Part shown: positions 17,192 through 27,100 of the stretch, piece by piece
Numbering within the stretch: position 1 is the first letter of the stretch
Layout: each line of letters starts with the position of its first letter
Virus record (IMG/VR): IMGVR_UViG_3300007515_000010
Span: 1 to 49,954 of that record
Reading direction: 5' to 3' (one strand)
Length of the DNA stretch: 49,954 nucleotides
Origin: a virus
Notes under the pieces: generated by a model
Told to the model about the DNA's origin: nothing
Seen by the model: only the letters and a program-made list of their open reading frames with translations
Database searches by the model: none
Made by a program: the position numbers and the translations under genes

Positions 17192-17991
17192 TAAAAGAAA
17201 GACAAGTATTTCAGGCATTATTAATAGAATATCTAGGGAAGCCTACAATTAAGGTTACAATAGATGGCAATAACATTTTGTCACCAACAGGAAAGACGCT
17301 ACCGGAACATCTTGTACGACAGACAAGGAGAATATCTCTACCTAAAGGAGCACATGGATATGTAGCTCAGATGACTTCTGACTTAACAGATATAACACGA
17401 TACCAGTTTGAAGCACAACCAGAGGGGAGTTTTAAGGATAATACATTATTCCATTACTATGAAATAACTTTTAATAAAAATATACAAATTAAAATGTTCA
17501 TGGACGAAGAGTCAGTAAAACCAAATAACAACATTGACAAAACTGTTTCTCTAATACCAAGAAATGGAAGGAATCAAGATACAATAAAGGTTTATTTCCC
17601 TCCCCTGACTTATGGGTATATCCCCCATCTTGAACAAGTTATATCTTCTGTTCAGAAAGGTCAAATTCTATCCTCAAGACCAGTGGCACTGCCAGTTAAA
17701 TATTACAAAGGGCTTAAGTCACACACAGAATACCAAGTCACTTATCAAGGAGAGGTGGAGTTAGCCCTTTTTATGGACGGCGAGCAACTATCTAAAGAGT
17801 GGCTTCCAGAAGTAGTAATACCACAAGATGGAGGGTATAAGACACATAAGGACTATTTTCCTGCTAACTCATCTGGTCAGGTACTCCAATGGATACAGAC
17901 GGATGGAGATGGAGATATAGCATTATTAGAAACAGATCAGACTCTATTAGATGTGGAGCAACCTCAACAACCTACACCACAGGGGCAGTAA
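17188..17991 (+). CDS. Three-module beta protein related to the nozzle C-terminus
   Basis: 267 residues in three similar blocks (about 5-75, 90-165 and 180-255). Each has a strand of the type xYxGxPxIxVxxDG, a loop with P or LP, a VYFP.(L/N)..G (or LPKGAHGY) element and a final strand. The same block forms the last 75 residues of the preceding nozzle-like protein (LTYTGTPTVLVKVDS, LYFPAMTEGHIPHI). This suggests a domain that spread by duplication between neighbouring tail genes. Function unknown; a tail surface role is inferred. Confidence 0.6.
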   Translation: MIKERQVFQALLIEYLGKPTIKVTIDGNNILSPTGKTLPEHLVRQTRRISLPKGAHGYVAQMTSDLTDITRYQFEAQPEGSFKDNTLFHYYEITFNKNIQIKMFMDEESVKPNNNIDKTVSLIPRNGRNQDTIKVYFPPLTYGYIPHLEQVISSVQKGQILSSRPVALPVKYYKGLKSHTEYQVTYQGEVELALFMDGEQLSKEWLPEVVIPQDGGYKTHKDYFPANSSGQVLQWIQTDGDGDIALLETDQTLLDVEQPQQPTPQGQ

Positions 17992-17992
17992 T

Positions 17993-20266
17993 ATGATGAA
18001 AAGAGAACCGGGATTTATGGGATTGGCAAAACGTAATGCCAAGAAAAAACCAATATCACCAGAACAACAACAGTTCCGTCAACAATTGGGACAGGAGATG
18101 CAAGCAGACCAAGCACAAGAACAGGGTATGGTGGATAAGATGTCTGCATATAATCGTATGCAACAAGATAAGCAGAGGATGATGGAAATACCAAAAGAGT
18201 ATGAACCTTCTCAAGGTGGTGAAATGGAAACATTAGCATATGTTAATCCTGAAGAGATGCAGATGCTAAGAGAAGCAGGTGGTTCTGGTGAAATGACTGA
18301 GTATGGTGTGCCTAGTTTTGCTAGACCTGAAAATTATAAAGGGCCGAAGACAAGGAAAACGAGTTCACCAAAGAAATACGGATCAACAAATTTAGGAACA
18401 GGGAATAGAAAGGCAAATAGAGGAGACAAGAGTAATATGTCAAGAGGTGGAGGATGGTCGCATGGAGGGCCGGGATCGGATGAAGGTGCTGGTGCCGCAT
18501 ACAAAAGAAGCCAAGCACAAGCGGCTAATGCCGCAAGAGGGCCGGGAAGGGCTGGTTTTAGTACTGTAGGAGGCGGCGGAGGCGGCTCTCAATACAAAAC
18601 AGGTAGCGCACATGGAGATGCTGTAGCGGCTAGAGGCGGTGAGAGTGGTGGAACTGGAGGAACACATCCAACTGGGCCTCCACCCGGAGTATCTCAAGCT
18701 CAGTATAACCAGTTACAACGACAGTATGATGAATATAAAGGGGGTGAAGCGGCGAGACAGAAAGAAGCCGCAGATAGGAGGATGCAAAATTATCGCAAGT
18801 CTGAAAGGGCTAAAAGACTTGGAGAATATGAAGGATATAAAGGAGAAGCTAAAGGTCTTGGTGCTGAAGCTAAAGGTGTAACTGGTGAGTTTGGTAAAGA
18901 TGCAACAAAACTGGCAGGGTATCAATCTAAATTTGATACAATGGCAGGAGAGGCAAAGACTAGAGGAGATGAAGGAGAAAAGTTTCTTCAAGGAGAAGGT
19001 ATAAAATATACAGATGCGGCAGGTAAAGGTGCAGAAGCTCTTAAAGGAATAGGTGAAGGATATAAGGGGGTAACTGGTCAGGGCATGGTAGATGCCGCTA
19101 AAGCTGGTCAGGAAGGTTTTGAAGCGGGAGCTAAAGATTTAGGTGAAGTTAGGGAACAGTTTGGTCAAGAAGGATTCCAAAAGGATGTAGGAGGATATGA
19201 AAGCCAGATAGCAGGGTTAGCTGAAAAAGCTATGGGCGGTGATCTCGGTCAACGAGAAGCTGGAATGCTGAGAGGTCAGATGGAGGAAAGTCGTATGGCT
19301 TCTCAAAAGGGTAGTGAGGAAAAGCTGAGACGATCATTAGCACAGTCAGGAGCTTCCCCAGCAGAAATAGCGGCTAAGGTAGCACAGTTCCAGAAGTCTT
19401 CGGCTGGACAACAAGCACAAGCAGGAAGGTCTGAAGCACTATCATCACAACTTCAAGGTCAGCAAATGGGTCAAGCTAGACTAGGTCAGGCCGCTGGATT
19501 GATGGGGCAGGGTGCAGGAATGGTAGGTCAAAGGGCTGGTATGGCAGGTCAACAAGCTAGTATAGGAGCACAACAAGCCGCACTTAGAGGACAAGGTGCC
19601 GCAATGCAGATGCAGGGTGCACAAGGTCAGCAACAAGCACAGCTTGCATCTTTAGGAGGACAAGCGGCTATGGCTCAAGGAGCCGCAGGTTTGAATATGC
19701 AGGGTATTCAAGGGGGAGCGAATATGTATGGACAAGGCATGGCGGCAGGTATGCAGGGTCAACAGCAACAAGCCCAAATGATGGGACAGGGTATGGGTGC
19801 AATTCAGGCCGCTGGTGGTGCGAGAAGTCAACAAATGGCAGGAATTGGGACACAAGGTCAGTTTGTAGATCAACAAGCAGGATTTACTCAGGCTCAACTT
19901 AATGATGTTATAGCACAAGAAACACAGGCATATCAGGAAAAACAGGGACAGGCACAACGAGCCGCTAATGCCGCCGCTAATTCAGGTGGTGGAGGAGGTG
20001 GTGGAGGACTCCTTAGTGGAATTTCTAAAGTATTTAGATCAGATATTAGACTCAAAGAAAACATTGAACTTCTTGAAGAAGGAAAGGGCGGTGATCCAAA
20101 TATCTACTCATTCAATTATAAGTGGCAACCAAAACATAGATGGTCAGGTGTAATGGCTCAGGAATTACTAGGAACCAAACACGCTGATTCAGTAAGAACA
20201 CACCCAGATGGATACTATAGGGTTGATTACCATAAACTTGGTATCCAAATGAAATTATTATCATAA
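17993..20266 (+). CDS. Gln/Gly-rich virion protein with S74 self-cleaving chaperone domain
   Basis: 757 residues from the ATG at 17993, chosen because the frame upstream only overlaps the preceding gene. Residues 1-300 are polar and disordered; about 300-480 is a Lys/Glu/Gly helix region; about 480-665 is an almost uninterrupted Gln/Gly/Ala/Met stretch (GQQQQAQMMGQGMGAI). After a GGGGGGGG linker, the last 80 residues are an intramolecular chaperone domain of peptidase family S74: FRSDIRLKENIELLEEG, GVMAQELLG, DGYYRVDYHKLG. The S-x4-K dyad is Ser-683 and Lys-688. S74 domains trimerise and cleave themselves off; they normally end beta-helical fibres, not Gln-rich proteins. A packaged or tail-internal protein is possible. 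Confidence 0.72.
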   Translation: MMKREPGFMGLAKRNAKKKPISPEQQQFRQQLGQEMQADQAQEQGMVDKMSAYNRMQQDKQRMMEIPKEYEPSQGGEMETLAYVNPEEMQMLREAGGSGEMTEYGVPSFARPENYKGPKTRKTSSPKKYGSTNLGTGNRKANRGDKSNMSRGGGWSHGGPGSDEGAGAAYKRSQAQAANAARGPGRAGFSTVGGGGGGSQYKTGSAHGDAVAARGGESGGTGGTHPTGPPPGVSQAQYNQLQRQYDEYKGGEAARQKEAADRRMQNYRKSERAKRLGEYEGYKGEAKGLGAEAKGVTGEFGKDATKLAGYQSKFDTMAGEAKTRGDEGEKFLQGEGIKYTDAAGKGAEALKGIGEGYKGVTGQGMVDAAKAGQEGFEAGAKDLGEVREQFGQEGFQKDVGGYESQIAGLAEKAMGGDLGQREAGMLRGQMEESRMASQKGSEEKLRRSLAQSGASPAEIAAKVAQFQKSSAGQQAQAGRSEALSSQLQGQQMGQARLGQAAGLMGQGAGMVGQRAGMAGQQASIGAQQAALRGQGAAMQMQGAQGQQQAQLASLGGQAAMAQGAAGLNMQGIQGGANMYGQGMAAGMQGQQQQAQMMGQGMGAIQAAGGARSQQMAGIGTQGQFVDQQAGFTQAQLNDVIAQETQAYQEKQGQAQRAANAAANSGGGGGGGGLLSGISKVFRSDIRLKENIELLEEGKGGDPNIYSFNYKWQPKHRWSGVMAQELLGTKHADSVRTHPDGYYRVDYHKLGIQMKLLS

Positions 20267-20275
20267 GGAGTAAAC

Positions 20276-21349
20276 ATGGCATTTAATCCAAGCGGTACAA
20301 ATTATGCGTCAATGTTGCAACAAAGGCAACGGGCTGACGAAGGTCTTACTAGGGCACTTGATGCTCAAGGCAGAGCCGAAAAACAAAAAAGAATAAAAAA
20401 GAGCGGAGAGAGGTCATTCCTTGAAAAAGGATTAAGTGCAGTCGCTAGAGGAGCCGCCGCATACTACACAGGTGGTATGAGTGAGCAAATGGGAATGGGT
20501 GGTGCAATTGACTCTGCCATGCTAGGAACAGACTCAGAGGGCAGGGCTGTCCGTAATGAGCTTGGTGATTTGGTTGGTACAGGTGCCGCAGTATATGCAG
20601 GTTCCAAAGCTATGAAAGCAGGGAAGCTAGGCGCACAGGATGCTAGGTTCGATAAGCTAATGGACAGGAGACAGCAAAATGTTAAGACGTTATTTGATGC
20701 TGGTATGAAAAAAGAAGGTATGAAGGCTCAGGCTGAAATGGAAGACATGCGACTTAAGTATGATGCAAATAGGAAAGAGGCAGAAGGTAAGGGTTGGGGT
20801 GGTTCTGGACTTGGAATGTCAGATAAGGATTATGATTTAATACCTGTAAAACACACTCCAGAATCAAGAGCGGCTAAAGTTAATCTATTAAATGAAGGAG
20901 GCGATCCATCACAATATGCATATAAGGGTACTGATATGGGGGATGATCAAAGAAGACATGGAACTGGATCAACTAGCAGTATGATGCCCCCTAAAGCAGA
21001 TGCAGTTCAAGACTCTGGAAGACATCCTTCTAAAGAGTCTCAAAGAATGCAATTTGGCCCTGAACTTGGGGCAGATACAGCGTCAAAATCTTTTGCTAGA
21101 ACTCATGAAAAAACTGGAACCCCAACAATAATGGATCAAAAGCAATCAGAAAAGGAAGATTTGATAAACCGCATTAAAGGAGACCCCGGAAGGTCAGATG
21201 CTGATGTACAACAAAGTAGAGCAGTAAATAGCTGGATGAGAACCCCCCTCACATTAGACCCAAATGAGGAAGGTAGGAGTATCAAAGTAACTGGGAAATG
21301 GGGAGATAAATGGAGGCAAAGGAATGCAATACCGAAAGGAGTGGGGTAA
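20276..21349 (+). CDS. Hypothetical internal-virion-type protein
   Basis: 357 residues, strong AAGGAGTAAAC ribosome site. The start (MAFNPSGTNYASMLQQRQRADEGLTRALDAQGRAEK) resembles the preceding protein's polar helices. Residues 45-110 hold Gly/Ala-rich amphipathic helices (VARGAAAYYTGGMSEQMGMGG, LVGTGAAVYAGSKAMKAG), of the sort seen in ejected proteins that insert into membranes. The second half is disordered and charged. No family recognised. Placed between two other large probable internal proteins. Confidence 0.55.
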   Translation: MAFNPSGTNYASMLQQRQRADEGLTRALDAQGRAEKQKRIKKSGERSFLEKGLSAVARGAAAYYTGGMSEQMGMGGAIDSAMLGTDSEGRAVRNELGDLVGTGAAVYAGSKAMKAGKLGAQDARFDKLMDRRQQNVKTLFDAGMKKEGMKAQAEMEDMRLKYDANRKEAEGKGWGGSGLGMSDKDYDLIPVKHTPESRAAKVNLLNEGGDPSQYAYKGTDMGDDQRRHGTGSTSSMMPPKADAVQDSGRHPSKESQRMQFGPELGADTASKSFARTHEKTGTPTIMDQKQSEKEDLINRIKGDPGRSDADVQQSRAVNSWMRTPLTLDPNEEGRSIKVTGKWGDKWRQRNAIPKGVG

Positions 21350-21352
21350 AAT

Positions 21353-24097
21353 ATGGCGGCAATAAAAGAAGAAACATACGCAAAAGGGCAAAAGGTAAGA
21401 CTCACCTCTTCTGAATTTCCTAACCTACAGGTTGAAGGGGATGTAAAAAATAAAGTAAGTCTAAGGAAAAGACTAAATGCTTTGATGCGAGAGAGGAGAC
21501 GAAAGTCAGGAAGCGTTGATAAAAAGATGAGTCCTTCAGGTAAGGAGAAAGTAAAAACTAGAGACATTGAGGATGTCCCAACTACTAAGATAGGAGCACA
21601 AGGGGATGAGCCAACAGGACATTCTTCTAAAACTATGCCATCTCCTGTAGAAACGGAGAAAAAAACAAAGCCAGAATATAAGGGGTATAAAACTGATTTA
21701 GAAATGATAGCTAAAGGGGGCAAGAAGAAGAAGAAAGGGCCAGCTAAGATGGACAGTACATACGGCCCAGACTCTGGCGATCAAAGTCTAAAGGAAATAG
21801 TTAAGGAGGGGATTCAAGAAGCTGGTCGTGATTCACAACCCGGAGCAGTTAAGTTAGATTCAAAAATTCCACCTAAGCCTAAGAGTGACGATACTAGAGG
21901 TTTGAGTAATCTTCCGCATATTAGAAAACGACAATTAGCAGAAAGAAAAAGAAAAGAGAAAAGTAAAACATCTTCACTAGCTTCCAATATAATACAAGGG
22001 AAAAGAAAAGAAACCCATCCTCTCAAAAGGGCAGAGGAAAGAAGGAAAATGTTAAAACAATCTTCAGATTCTTTCCCTGATTTGGTGAAAGCAGATAAGG
22101 ATGCTGGTAAAGGAAAGTCATCAAGAAAGGAACTGGTAGAGAGAGTAAAGATGATGCTGACACGAGGGCAGTTAGACCCTAACTCTCCAGAAGTTAGAAG
22201 GATTCTAGGGCCGGAAAATTTGCCAGAACATTTAAAAAACAAAAGAACCTCGGATTACCATAGTAGACACAGAAGGACGACACGAAGAGAGGAATATGTA
22301 GATAAAGTAAAAAAGATGATTGCAGAAGGGAAGTTAGACCGAAATGACCCAGAAGCTATAAGGATTCTAGGAAAGGAAGATCAATCACCAAATGTAGGGC
22401 CAGATAAGGAACTGGAACAGAAACCAGTTGCTAAGGAAAAACTAGCAGAACTTGATGCCATAGATAAAAAGTTAAAAGCTCAGACAGGTTTTAGAGAGGG
22501 TGACACCACACCGGGAACTGGTACTGATGCTGAAGGTAGTGATCAAGGGGATGATGCTGGTGGGTTAATGAAAATGCCTGAGTCTCCCCAAAAAGGTGAG
22601 GTCAGCGAGGAACCTGTGAAGTATGATGAGAATGGATATCCAATCTATGCCAAAGGATCAAAGAAGGCGGCAGAATGGAACAAGGCATATGCTGATGCTA
22701 AACCCGGTAAATTCTGGTGGGATGGAAGAGAATATACCAAGGAAGGAAACCCGGAAGAAGATGAAAAGGCCGCAGTAGCTACTCAAGATAGTATGACTGG
22801 TGATGCAAGAGTGGCAGAAGAGCTTGGTGTTCCAGAACATCCAGATTCAGAAGCACAGGAGAGTCAGGCATTTCAACAAAGTGATGCTCAGGCTCAAGAG
22901 AATTCAAAGATTGCTGATGAAATTGTAAAAATAAAGGATGACCCTTCTATTAATCCTCATGATTCAGAAAAAGCTATAAAGGATAAGGTTAGACATCTCA
23001 GTAAGGAGGACACCGCAGATGCAAAGGAACAGGCTGGTGACTGGTATGTTGATCCTTGGACAGGCTTTGCAATTGACCTTAATAAGTTACAAGCAAGGCA
23101 GGACAGGAAGGATGCAATGGAGTTTGCGGCACTTCTTCCCGCAGATCAAAGAGCGGCATATTTGTCTCAGGAGGGACTTATTGATCCTGAAGATTTAGAG
23201 AAGTTGCTTGAACCGTCAGAGTTGGAACAACTACAATTACAAACAGCGGAGATTGCGTTAAAGACGGCTTCCTTTAACTTAGTACAAGCAAAATTAAAAT
23301 CGAAAGACTATAAAACAGATGAAGAGATAGCTGATATAGAATTGAAAAAGACTATAGCGGCAGAAAAGAGGAAGGAACAAGCAGACATTAGAAAATATGA
23401 AAGAGAAAAGACACCTGTAAGTAATAAAGCAGAAATGGACAGGTATGCTGGACTGTATAAGAACGCTATTACCAATGATGACTTTGCTGGTCAGGTTTAT
23501 TGGGGTGAAAAAATGAATTTGCCAAGGGCAGAAATGGTAAGAATAGCCAAGAGCAGAGCGGCATGGGAAGTAAAGATGGAAAAGAACAAAGATGGTGTCT
23601 CAGCATTTAAGGAGATATTTGAAATTCCATATAAATCAGTTGTAGATTCACGATCAAAACTTCTTATGGGTACTGCAAGTCTTTGGACTACAGGATCAAT
23701 TGATATTCAGATTGGTAATAAACAAGTTAAGAGTAGGGAGGGACTCTTAAATACATTAGGTATCGAAGATTATGAAGATATGACGGCTGAGGATGAGAAT
23801 GGGAATCCTCTCTTGCAACCAGAAGAAGTTATTAGGATGATTTCATCACAAAGCGACTTATCTATATTTAGAAATCCAGATTATCAGAACGAGGATGGTA
23901 GTCCAGATTTTATGAGTATTCTTGAAGATGAAGATGTGTATAAACAGTTTGTTCTTAACAATGCCATCTATAAGGGAATGAATGCACTGCATGGTGGAGA
24001 ATATGCAGATATTTTAACATATGAAGCAAAGAGACGGCAAAAAAGACATAGAGAAAATAAGATTTTCAAGAAGAAAGTAACAACAAATCAAGGATAA
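21353..24097 (+). CDS. Large charged protein, probable internal virion protein
   Basis: 914 residues. The first 330 are strongly basic and disordered. Two copies of a helical block are visible: KELVERVKMMLTRGQLDPNS..VRRILG (about 260-290) and EEYVDKVKKMIAEGKLDRND..IRILG (about 313-345). Residues 430-480 contain a YDENGYPIYAKGSKKAAEWNKAYADAKP unit. From about 560 on it is helical and better folded (FAALLPADQRAAYLSQEGLIDPEDLEKLL). It precedes the giant gene by only eight bases. No enzymatic motif seen. Role as a scaffold or ejection protein is inference. Confidence 0.55.
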   Translation: MAAIKEETYAKGQKVRLTSSEFPNLQVEGDVKNKVSLRKRLNALMRERRRKSGSVDKKMSPSGKEKVKTRDIEDVPTTKIGAQGDEPTGHSSKTMPSPVETEKKTKPEYKGYKTDLEMIAKGGKKKKKGPAKMDSTYGPDSGDQSLKEIVKEGIQEAGRDSQPGAVKLDSKIPPKPKSDDTRGLSNLPHIRKRQLAERKRKEKSKTSSLASNIIQGKRKETHPLKRAEERRKMLKQSSDSFPDLVKADKDAGKGKSSRKELVERVKMMLTRGQLDPNSPEVRRILGPENLPEHLKNKRTSDYHSRHRRTTRREEYVDKVKKMIAEGKLDRNDPEAIRILGKEDQSPNVGPDKELEQKPVAKEKLAELDAIDKKLKAQTGFREGDTTPGTGTDAEGSDQGDDAGGLMKMPESPQKGEVSEEPVKYDENGYPIYAKGSKKAAEWNKAYADAKPGKFWWDGREYTKEGNPEEDEKAAVATQDSMTGDARVAEELGVPEHPDSEAQESQAFQQSDAQAQENSKIADEIVKIKDDPSINPHDSEKAIKDKVRHLSKEDTADAKEQAGDWYVDPWTGFAIDLNKLQARQDRKDAMEFAALLPADQRAAYLSQEGLIDPEDLEKLLEPSELEQLQLQTAEIALKTASFNLVQAKLKSKDYKTDEEIADIELKKTIAAEKRKEQADIRKYEREKTPVSNKAEMDRYAGLYKNAITNDDFAGQVYWGEKMNLPRAEMVRIAKSRAAWEVKMEKNKDGVSAFKEIFEIPYKSVVDSRSKLLMGTASLWTTGSIDIQIGNKQVKSREGLLNTLGIEDYEDMTAEDENGNPLLQPEEVIRMISSQSDLSIFRNPDYQNEDGSPDFMSILEDEDVYKQFVLNNAIYKGMNALHGGEYADILTYEAKRRQKRHRENKIFKKKVTTNQG

Positions 24098-24105
24098 GGC
24101 AATAA

Positions 24106-27100
24106 ATGGCACAAAGATTCTCAGCATGGTTTAATGCTAATGCCTACCCGTGGGAGAGTTACGAAGAATCTCGTAAAAGATACGAGCAACAGTTTGGCCC
24201 CATTAAGGAAAAAAAGAAGGAGAAGTCACCAGACGATGGGGACAGACTAAGAAAAATAATAGCAAAGAAAAATAATAGGAATAAACCTACTGAACAGAAG
24301 GTAGAAGAGACTAGCGGATTCTTAGATTCCCTTAAGGATTTCAATAATATGATGCCTTGGGATGACACGTTTCAAGGTTTTATAAAGGGTGCCATACCGG
24401 GTACAGATGATGCAATGGCCTCATTAGGTTTAGTTGCAGGAGATACAGTAGCCCCCACACTAGAGGACTTAGGGTTAAACAGTCTTGGAGAAACAGTAAG
24501 AGAGTGGGGCTATGATACCTACCGTACTAATAAGGCTGAAGCCGCCGAAGAAGAAAAATTACATCCCCGACCTAAGACAACAGAAGAAGAACTCAGAGAG
24601 GCTGATCCTAACTACCGTGCTCGCACAAAATCGGAGATAAGGGAGGCTGGTGACTCTTTTGAAGCAAGTCTCTATGAGACATTCCCCTCCTTAGAAGAAG
24701 CAGAATGGATTCCCTCTTCTGAGGAATTCCGTAGAGACCTCCCAAGTTCATATGATGTAGGCAGAACACTAACAGCTTCTGGTATGCCAATGGTAGCCGC
24801 CGCTGGAACTGCCGCAGTTGGTATTGCTACAGGTAACCCTGTAATTGGTGGTGTTGGAGCAATGGTTGTAGGTTCACTAGGAGGTGCCGGACTTGTAAGT
24901 GCTGAGTATAGTGAGCAAGTTAGAGAGAACCCAGTTGTTCGCAGATCACTTGGTATAGACCCAGACAAGCCCTTTGATAAACTATCCCCCGCAAATCAAC
25001 AGAAACTCCTTAGAGTAGCCTCTGATGCTGGAAGATTAACCTTTGGAAGAAGACTCACATCTTCTGGTCTTCCTGAAATGCTTTCCTATGCCCCTTGGGG
25101 TGGACGAATATTCAGGGCATTCCTAGACGTAGCAGGTGGCACCACATCAGAAATGTTAGATATTGATGTCGGTGAAAGGGCAATAGTTGATGCCCTTGTT
25201 AAACATGGTGTTCCACAGGAGAAAGCCCATGCCCTACAACAATCATTGAGGGAAATTGGGCCAGAGAGGAAAAAGGTATTTACACAGACCTTAGTGTCTG
25301 AGGGTATAATCTCTACTGGATTCACTTCTCTTGAAAGTGCCACATATGGAGCCGCAAGTGAGCATGTGGATGAAAATGCTACATCAGCAAAAAGACAGAG
25401 GGAGGTAAAGCAAAAATTTGAAGAAGAGTTACAGAAGATACGCAGGAAGAAGGCAGAAAATACAGAAGAAATAATAAAGAATGCTGGAGTAACAGTAGAA
25501 CACATCGAAGCCATGATGGATGCAAATGATGTGGAGGGGGCTACAGCACTCTTTGAGCATGTAAAGAAAGCAGAGCCTAGAATGCAGAATGATGTTGCTG
25601 AACTCTTGATGCAGAAGAATCCAACTGTATTGTGGAGGATAGGCAAACATTTAGGTGATACTGAGACTATGGATAAGGCAATGGAAGCCCAAGAGGAACT
25701 ACTGGCAAACTTAGAGGCGGAACAAACTAAAGCTGATGAAGCTCAGGAAGCCGCAGAGATAGACAAACAGAAAAAGAAAGAAGACGCAAGGGCACAAAGA
25801 AGAGCAGATGCCGAGAAAGCAGATGCCGCTAAAAAGAAAAAGAAGACCACAGTTAAAAAGAAAAAGAAGAAGGTTGTAAAACCAAAGGTAGTAGTCGAGC
25901 CAGAGGTAGTAGTTGAAGAGGATGTAAAACCAAAGGATGAGACTCCCAAGGTTAAACCAGCAAAGAACATCGCTGAGTTAGCAAAACGGTGGGAGGATGC
26001 AAGATTGAAGGGTGAGTCCTACAAATTCAGTCCTGAAGAGTCTGAGATGATGGGTGACAGGAAAGAGTTTGATCAGGAATTAAAGAAGTACAAAAATACT
26101 CCTAAGTATATAAAGGAGAACATACCAAGATTAGCAGAAAAGGTAGCTAAAAATCCTAATGCTATGAATGATTTTACTGGAGGGGAATTATCCTTTATAG
26201 AAAATAACCAAAAATTATTTGATGAAGAATTAGCGAAAATAAAGAAATCTAAAAAGACTACTACTAAGCCCCCAAAGAAAACTACTAAGGCTACTACAAA
26301 GGTTGAAGATACTACAACAACTCCTCCAGAAACTAAAGCTCCTAAGAAGACTAAGGAACCTGATTTCACTAAAATAGATGATTTATCTGATGAAGACGTA
26401 GATACAGTTATTGATATTGTTGGTGAAGAAAGGATTCCAGTACGGTCTGTATTTACTGAAGATGTACCGGGTAGGCTTTCCGTATTAGATGAAACATACC
26501 CTGATGGAATGACCGCAGAGGAAATGGTTATGGAAGAAATGTCCATTCAGGAAGAAAAAAATAGAATAAAAAATGAACCAATAAATGAAAAGATACAAAT
26601 AGAAAATGAAAAGAGATTAGAGGAAGGAAAGGATGAAAAGCCATATAAGTCAGATGATTTATCAGACCCACAATTAACTTCAGCACAAAATAGAGGAGAA
26701 AAGAATTTTGCTAAGGCTGTAAAGAAAATTCAAGCGGAACAGCTTGCGGCAAAAGAGAAGCCAAAAATAAAAGATGTAGATGTAGAAAAGTTTAATACCT
26801 TTGTAGATAAATTTATTGAAGACAAGATAAAGGGTTTTGAAAGGGTTAGGAAGAAGGGGCAAAAGAAACAGAAGGCTACAAAGAAGATGGTCAAGGCATG
26901 GGAAGCTGAAGCTATTGCCGCTTTCCAAGCAGAACAGAAGCCAGTAAAGAAGTCCGCAGTTAGATCAAGAAGTGCAAGCACTAGACCACCTAAGAGGGGA
27001 GCATTCGGTCTTGCTGTTGATGAAGTGAAGAGCTTAGTATCTTCATTTGTAGGTATGAATAAGAAATTAAAAAAGTATGGGGTAAAATACAATGTAATCT

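Noticed and set aside
21136-21723. 195-codon - strand frame
   Set aside because: Reverse shadow of two + strand virion genes; no motif or ribosome site.
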